Shown here piece after piece: positions 5,768 through 9,000 of a stretch of DNA of 9,000 bases (position 1 is the first letter of the stretch; each line of letters opens with the position of its first letter). Below the pieces are notes generated by a model. That model was not told the DNA's origin and made no database searches. It was given only the letters and a program-made list of their open reading frames with translations. Where the stretch lies: positions 1 to 9,000 of the forward strand of contig RGVM01000073.1 in NCBI GenBank assembly GCA_010027295.1, written 5' to 3'. The translations under genes and the position numbers were made by a program. The DNA is from Chitinophagia bacterium (lineage in GTDB: Bacteria > Bacteroidota > Bacteroidia > Chitinophagales > Chitinophagaceae).

Positions 5768-6619
5768 ATGCAACCTTCAAAGGTCAAGTACCGCCCTCTA
5801 ACAGGATGGTTCCCCATGGCTGGGATCGCAGGCATCCTCCTGTCGGTATCCTCCTGCATGACGGAGAAGCCGGTCACGTATTTCCAAAGCGGCTTCGATA
5901 CGACCCTGGTCGATACTTATCGTGCCCCAGAAGCCATCATCCAGAAAGGGGACTATTTGAGCATCTACTTCTTCAGCGACAATCCCTCTGCCACTTCGAT
6001 TTACAATCAGACGGCAGGCGGAGCAGGGGCCAATACCCTGCCCTCGTCCGTTACTTCCGGTCGTGGCAGTGCAGCCATTGCCGGGGATGCCCGACAGGAG
6101 TCGGCCCCTTATCTTGTGGATCCCGAAGGATTCATCCGATTGCATGCCATTGGAAAGGTACGGGCAGAGGGTCTGACTAAGCAAGCGCTCGAGAAACTAT
6201 TGACGGAGAAGATTGTCGCATTGGGTGTCCTCTCGAACCCCTATTGCATCGTGCGTCAGATGGGCATCCGGGTGACAATCCTCGGGGAAGTCCGCGCCCC
6301 GGGTATCTACATGTTGCAGAATGAAAGGGCGACCATCCTCGAAGCATTGGGCATGGCGGGTGATATTCTTTTCAGTGGGAGGAAGGAGGAAATCATCCGT
6401 GTCAGGGAAGAAAAGGGGCGCAGGACCTATGCCAAACTGGACCTCACAGACGCGGACATCCTAAGGTCGGCGGACCTCTATCTTCGCAACAACGACCTCC
6501 TGGTCATACAGGCTAACAAATACGGCAACGCGCAGAGCCGGATGGTCTCTCAGCAAAACATCGCCCTGCTGATATCACTTATATCCGTCATCGGTATACT
6601 GTTCAACACCTTTCGATAA
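5768..6619 (+). CDS. Wza-like polysaccharide export lipoprotein
   Basis: This 283-residue outer-membrane export protein belongs to the Poly_export/SLBB family. The N-terminus is a lipoprotein signal peptide: basic residues K5, K7 and R9, a hydrophobic core, and the lipobox VSSC with lipidation at C30. The Poly_export domain runs from about 57 (IQKGDYLSIYFFSDNP) to 163, interrupted by a Gly/Ser/Ala-rich linker at about 80-112 and resuming at YLVDPEGFIRLHAIGKV. One SLBB domain follows (about 168-250, starting VTILGEVRAPGIYMLQNE). A C-terminal hydrophobic helix (264-280) ends the protein, as in Bacteroidota relatives, where it may span the outer membrane. It is shorter than E. coli Wza, having one SLBB domain rather than two. 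It starts 1 bp after the NusG-like stop and ends 9 bp before the wzc-like start, so the three genes form one tight operon. Confidence 0.92.
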   Translation: MQPSKVKYRPLTGWFPMAGIAGILLSVSSCMTEKPVTYFQSGFDTTLVDTYRAPEAIIQKGDYLSIYFFSDNPSATSIYNQTAGGAGANTLPSSVTSGRGSAAIAGDARQESAPYLVDPEGFIRLHAIGKVRAEGLTKQALEKLLTEKIVALGVLSNPYCIVRQMGIRVTILGEVRAPGIYMLQNERATILEALGMAGDILFSGRKEEIIRVREEKGRRTYAKLDLTDADILRSADLYLRNNDLLVIQANKYGNAQSRMVSQQNIALLISLISVIGILFNTFR

Positions 6620-6628
6620 GCATTCAGC

Positions 6629-9000
6629 ATGAACCAGGACAACTCAACTGTCGTCTTTGAGCAGCACATGCCTATACAGTCGGCATCCCCCCGGGAGCTG
6701 CTTTTCCGATACATACCCTACATCCCGTGGATTGCCTTATCCCTGATCTTATCCCTGGTGTTCTCATATATCAAGCTGAGGTATACCCCCAAGGTCTATT
6801 CCGTCAGCAGCACGCTTATGGTGAAGGACCCCTCGGAGAGGTCTACCGATGCGGACAAGATTGAAGAGTTGCTGTTCAGCAATTCCAACAAGGAGATATA
6901 CGATGAGATACAGGTGATACAGACCAGTCACATGGCTGCGAGGGTGGTCCGGTCCCTGGGCATGGAGGTGCTCTATCATTACAAGGGGAAATTCATCACG
7001 AGCCTTATCGGGAACGATGGCTCCCCGATCAGGATGATGGTGCTCCGCCTGAAGGATTCCACTGCAAGTTTCAGCCTGAATGTCAGGATCCTGGATGATC
7101 AGACCTTCGAGTACGGGAATTCCGGCCAGCATGCCAGGTTCGGAGCCACTTTCGCCACCAACGACGGTGAATTCGTTTTAAACAGGAGTGGCATTTCGAT
7201 GGAGACGTATCCGAACAGGGAGTTTGTGATAACCTATGCGTCCCCGGAAGCCAGGAGCGGAGAGTTGCTGTCGAGGCTTTCCGTGGTGCCCCTCGGTGAG
7301 TCGAACAACATCATGCGCCTCAGCCTGGAGACGGAGGCGCCGTCCCTCGGCGAAGAGGTACTCAATCAATGGATGGCACAATACGAGCGTGCGGGTTTTG
7401 ATGAAAAGAAGCGATCCACCCAGAACGCCCTCGACTTCATCAACGAGCAACTTGACACGGCAACCCGTGAACTCGTCACGGTCGAGAACTACCTACTGAA
7501 ATTCCGTGAGAGCAACATGCTCATAGACCCGGAAGCCCAGTCCGAAGGTATGATCACGGAGATGACGGTACTAGAGAAGGAGATCACGGAGAGAAGTGTT
7601 CAGATGCGACTGATCGACAACCTGACCGCTTATATCAGCGACACCCGGAACCCGTATCGGCAGGTAGGTACCCTTCTTAATCTGGAGGAGCCCACGCTTG
7701 CCCTGCAAATCACTGAGTTCAATAAGATGCAGGTTGAAAGGGCCACGCTGCTCCCGACGACGCCCCGTTCCAATCCGATGATTGTCGCACTTGAGACCGC
7801 CATTGAAAAACTTCGTCAGGACATCACCCAGAACCTGAAGAACATACGCCAGGGTTTCCAGGTGGCATTGGATAACCTAAACGCCCGGAACATATCCGCC
7901 AACAAGATGGTCTCCAAGATGCCTGCCAAGGAGCGTCAGTTGCTGGAAATCACGCGTCGGCAGAAGATTCTCGAGGAACTCTACCAGTTCCTGCTGCAGA
8001 AGAAGCTCGAGACTTCCATCAGTGCGGCATCCACCATCTCCAGTGTGAAGGTTTTGGAGCCTGCCAGGTCTTCGCGTATCCCGATACGTCCAAACCGCAA
8101 GGGCACCTTCCTGTTGTCGGCGCTTATCGGATTCGGTATTCCGGTCTTCATTGCATTTCTGATCGAGTACCTCAACGACAGGGTCCGTAGCCGGAGCGAT
8201 GTGGTTCGGAACACCCGGGCACCGATCATGGGCGAAGTGGGCCATTCTATTGACAAGACCACCCTGGTAGTCAGCCAGTCGAGCCGGAAATTCATCTCCG
8301 AGCAGTTCAAGATCATACGCACCAACCTTCAGTATGTCCTGCCCTCGAAGGAAAAGTCGGTCATCCTGGTCACTTCGTCGACCAGTGGTGAAGGCAAGTC
8401 CTTCATCGCCACTAACCTGGGTGCCGTCATGGCCCTTTCGGGGAAGAAGACCGCCATACTGGAGTTCGATATCAGAAAGCCCAAGATTATGAGCGGGCTG
8501 GGTCTGGGTAAGCGGAAAGGGGTTACCAACTACATCATCGGCGCCATCGACTTCGAAAGCCTTAAGGTAAAGGTCCCGGATACGGAGAATTTGGATGTGA
8601 TACCTTGCGGTCCCATCCCCCCGAATCCGTCGGAGCTCCTGCTCGATCCCCGGATGGACCAGTTCCTGGAGAGGTTGAAGGCTGAATACGACGTGATTGT
8701 CATTGATACGGCCCCCGTCGGTCTGGTGAGCGACGCCATCGTGCTGGGTAAGCACGCGGACGCCAGCCTGTATGTAATCCGGCACAATTATACCTATAAG
8801 AAGCAGATGCAGCTCATGGACGAGATCTACGCGAGCAAGCGTCTGCCCAGAATGTCGCTCGTGCTGAATGACATACGCGCCCAGGTGGGTGGCTACGGCG
8901 GCTATTACGGCTACGGCGGCTACGGCTACGGCAGCTATGGGTCAAGCTACGGCAAGGACTATTTTGAGGACGACAAGAAGAAGAAAAAGAAGGGGGAATC
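6629..9000 (+). CDS. Wzc-like chain-length determinant and BY-type tyrosine kinase, partial at right edge
   Basis: Reading from the ATG at 6629 gives 790 codons without a stop, running off the window. This inner-membrane protein would control polymer length and cycle through tyrosine autophosphorylation. In order it has a short cytoplasmic tail, TM1 (about 30-49), a Wzz-type domain, a long periplasmic helical region (about 262-460) ending in the GNVR-like stretch KERQLLEITRRQKILEELYQ, and a proline-containing segment before TM2 (about 492-515). The cytoplasmic kinase domain follows SEQFKIIRTNLQYVLP. It has Walker A SGEGKS (K590), Walker A' LEFDIRKPK (D614; the first Asp of the usual I-D-x-D-x-R is Glu), PCGPIPPNPSELL, and Walker B VIVIDTAP (D693). 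The tail is Gly/Tyr-rich, with nine Tyr between 756 and 776, and then acidic and Lys-rich. Most relatives end near this length, so probably little is missing. Confidence 0.93.
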   Translation, partial: MNQDNSTVVFEQHMPIQSASPRELLFRYIPYIPWIALSLILSLVFSYIKLRYTPKVYSVSSTLMVKDPSERSTDADKIEELLFSNSNKEIYDEIQVIQTSHMAARVVRSLGMEVLYHYKGKFITSLIGNDGSPIRMMVLRLKDSTASFSLNVRILDDQTFEYGNSGQHARFGATFATNDGEFVLNRSGISMETYPNREFVITYASPEARSGELLSRLSVVPLGESNNIMRLSLETEAPSLGEEVLNQWMAQYERAGFDEKKRSTQNALDFINEQLDTATRELVTVENYLLKFRESNMLIDPEAQSEGMITEMTVLEKEITERSVQMRLIDNLTAYISDTRNPYRQVGTLLNLEEPTLALQITEFNKMQVERATLLPTTPRSNPMIVALETAIEKLRQDITQNLKNIRQGFQVALDNLNARNISANKMVSKMPAKERQLLEITRRQKILEELYQFLLQKKLETSISAASTISSVKVLEPARSSRIPIRPNRKGTFLLSALIGFGIPVFIAFLIEYLNDRVRSRSDVVRNTRAPIMGEVGHSIDKTTLVVSQSSRKFISEQFKIIRTNLQYVLPSKEKSVILVTSSTSGEGKSFIATNLGAVMALSGKKTAILEFDIRKPKIMSGLGLGKRKGVTNYIIGAIDFESLKVKVPDTENLDVIPCGPIPPNPSELLLDPRMDQFLERLKAEYDVIVIDTAPVGLVSDAIVLGKHADASLYVIRHNYTYKKQMQLMDEIYASKRLPRMSLVLNDIRAQVGGYGGYYGYGGYGYGSYGSSYGKDYFEDDKKKKKKGE
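8888..8962 (+). repeat. Gly-Tyr low-complexity repeat in the kinase tail
   Basis: GGC-TAC style codons repeat here and encode GGYGGYYGYGGYGYGSYGSS followed by YGKDY. Tyr lies at 756, 759, 760, 762, 765, 767, 770, 773 and 776 of the Wzc-like protein. This is the tyrosine cluster that BY-kinases phosphorylate in trans. The DNA is a short imperfect repeat and could expand or contract by slippage. Confidence 0.8.

Noticed and set aside
7877..8785. Long open minus-strand frame opposite the kinase domain
   Set aside because: It overlaps the intact Wzc-like frame, which has Walker motifs. The antisense product shows no recognisable domain.

Overview
This window looks like part of a surface-polysaccharide (exopolysaccharide/capsule) locus from a GC-rich member of the Bacteroidota. 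The assignment is an inference. It rests on a NusG-like regulator of the UpxY type, a Wza-like lipoprotein and a Wzc-like kinase with a Gly/Tyr-rich tail of the kind common in that phylum, a TAnnTTTG-type promoter element, and little Shine-Dalgarno signal before the genes. The family Chitinophagaceae or a relative is my best guess, but the sequence alone does not fix it.

Layout. Positions 1-1833 hold two genes on the minus strand. They are a NagX/HGSNAT-like (DUF5009) membrane acyltransferase and, downstream of it, an aldose 1-epimerase-family gene. The epimerase runs off the left edge and carries an apparent one-base frameshift near 153-163. A 219-bp divergent spacer (1834-2052) holds a plausible Bacteroidota-type promoter for the plus strand. 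Positions 2053-4912 hold wzm (ABC-2 permease), wzt (ATPase with a C-terminal carbohydrate-recognition-like domain) and a WbpD/WlbB-like left-handed beta-helix N-acetyltransferase, all on the plus strand. Positions 4913-5244 are non-coding, with inverted repeats, a perfect TAnnTTTG element and further hairpins. Positions 5245-9000 hold a UpxY-like NusG paralog, a Wza-like outer-membrane export lipoprotein and a Wzc-like chain-length/BY-kinase that runs off the right edge.

How the parts fit. Wzm/Wzt would carry a lipid-linked glycan across the inner membrane. The acetyltransferase probably completes a diacetamido uronic acid sugar nucleotide whose other enzymes lie outside the window. Wza and Wzc would control polymer length and export. 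The UpxY-like protein, first in its transcription unit behind a structured leader, probably promotes read-through of the long downstream operon. I found no RNA genes, CRISPR arrays, insertion sequences or clear intrinsic terminators. Most of this is a recognisable type of locus. The least explained DNA is the structured 4913-5244 leader/control region.
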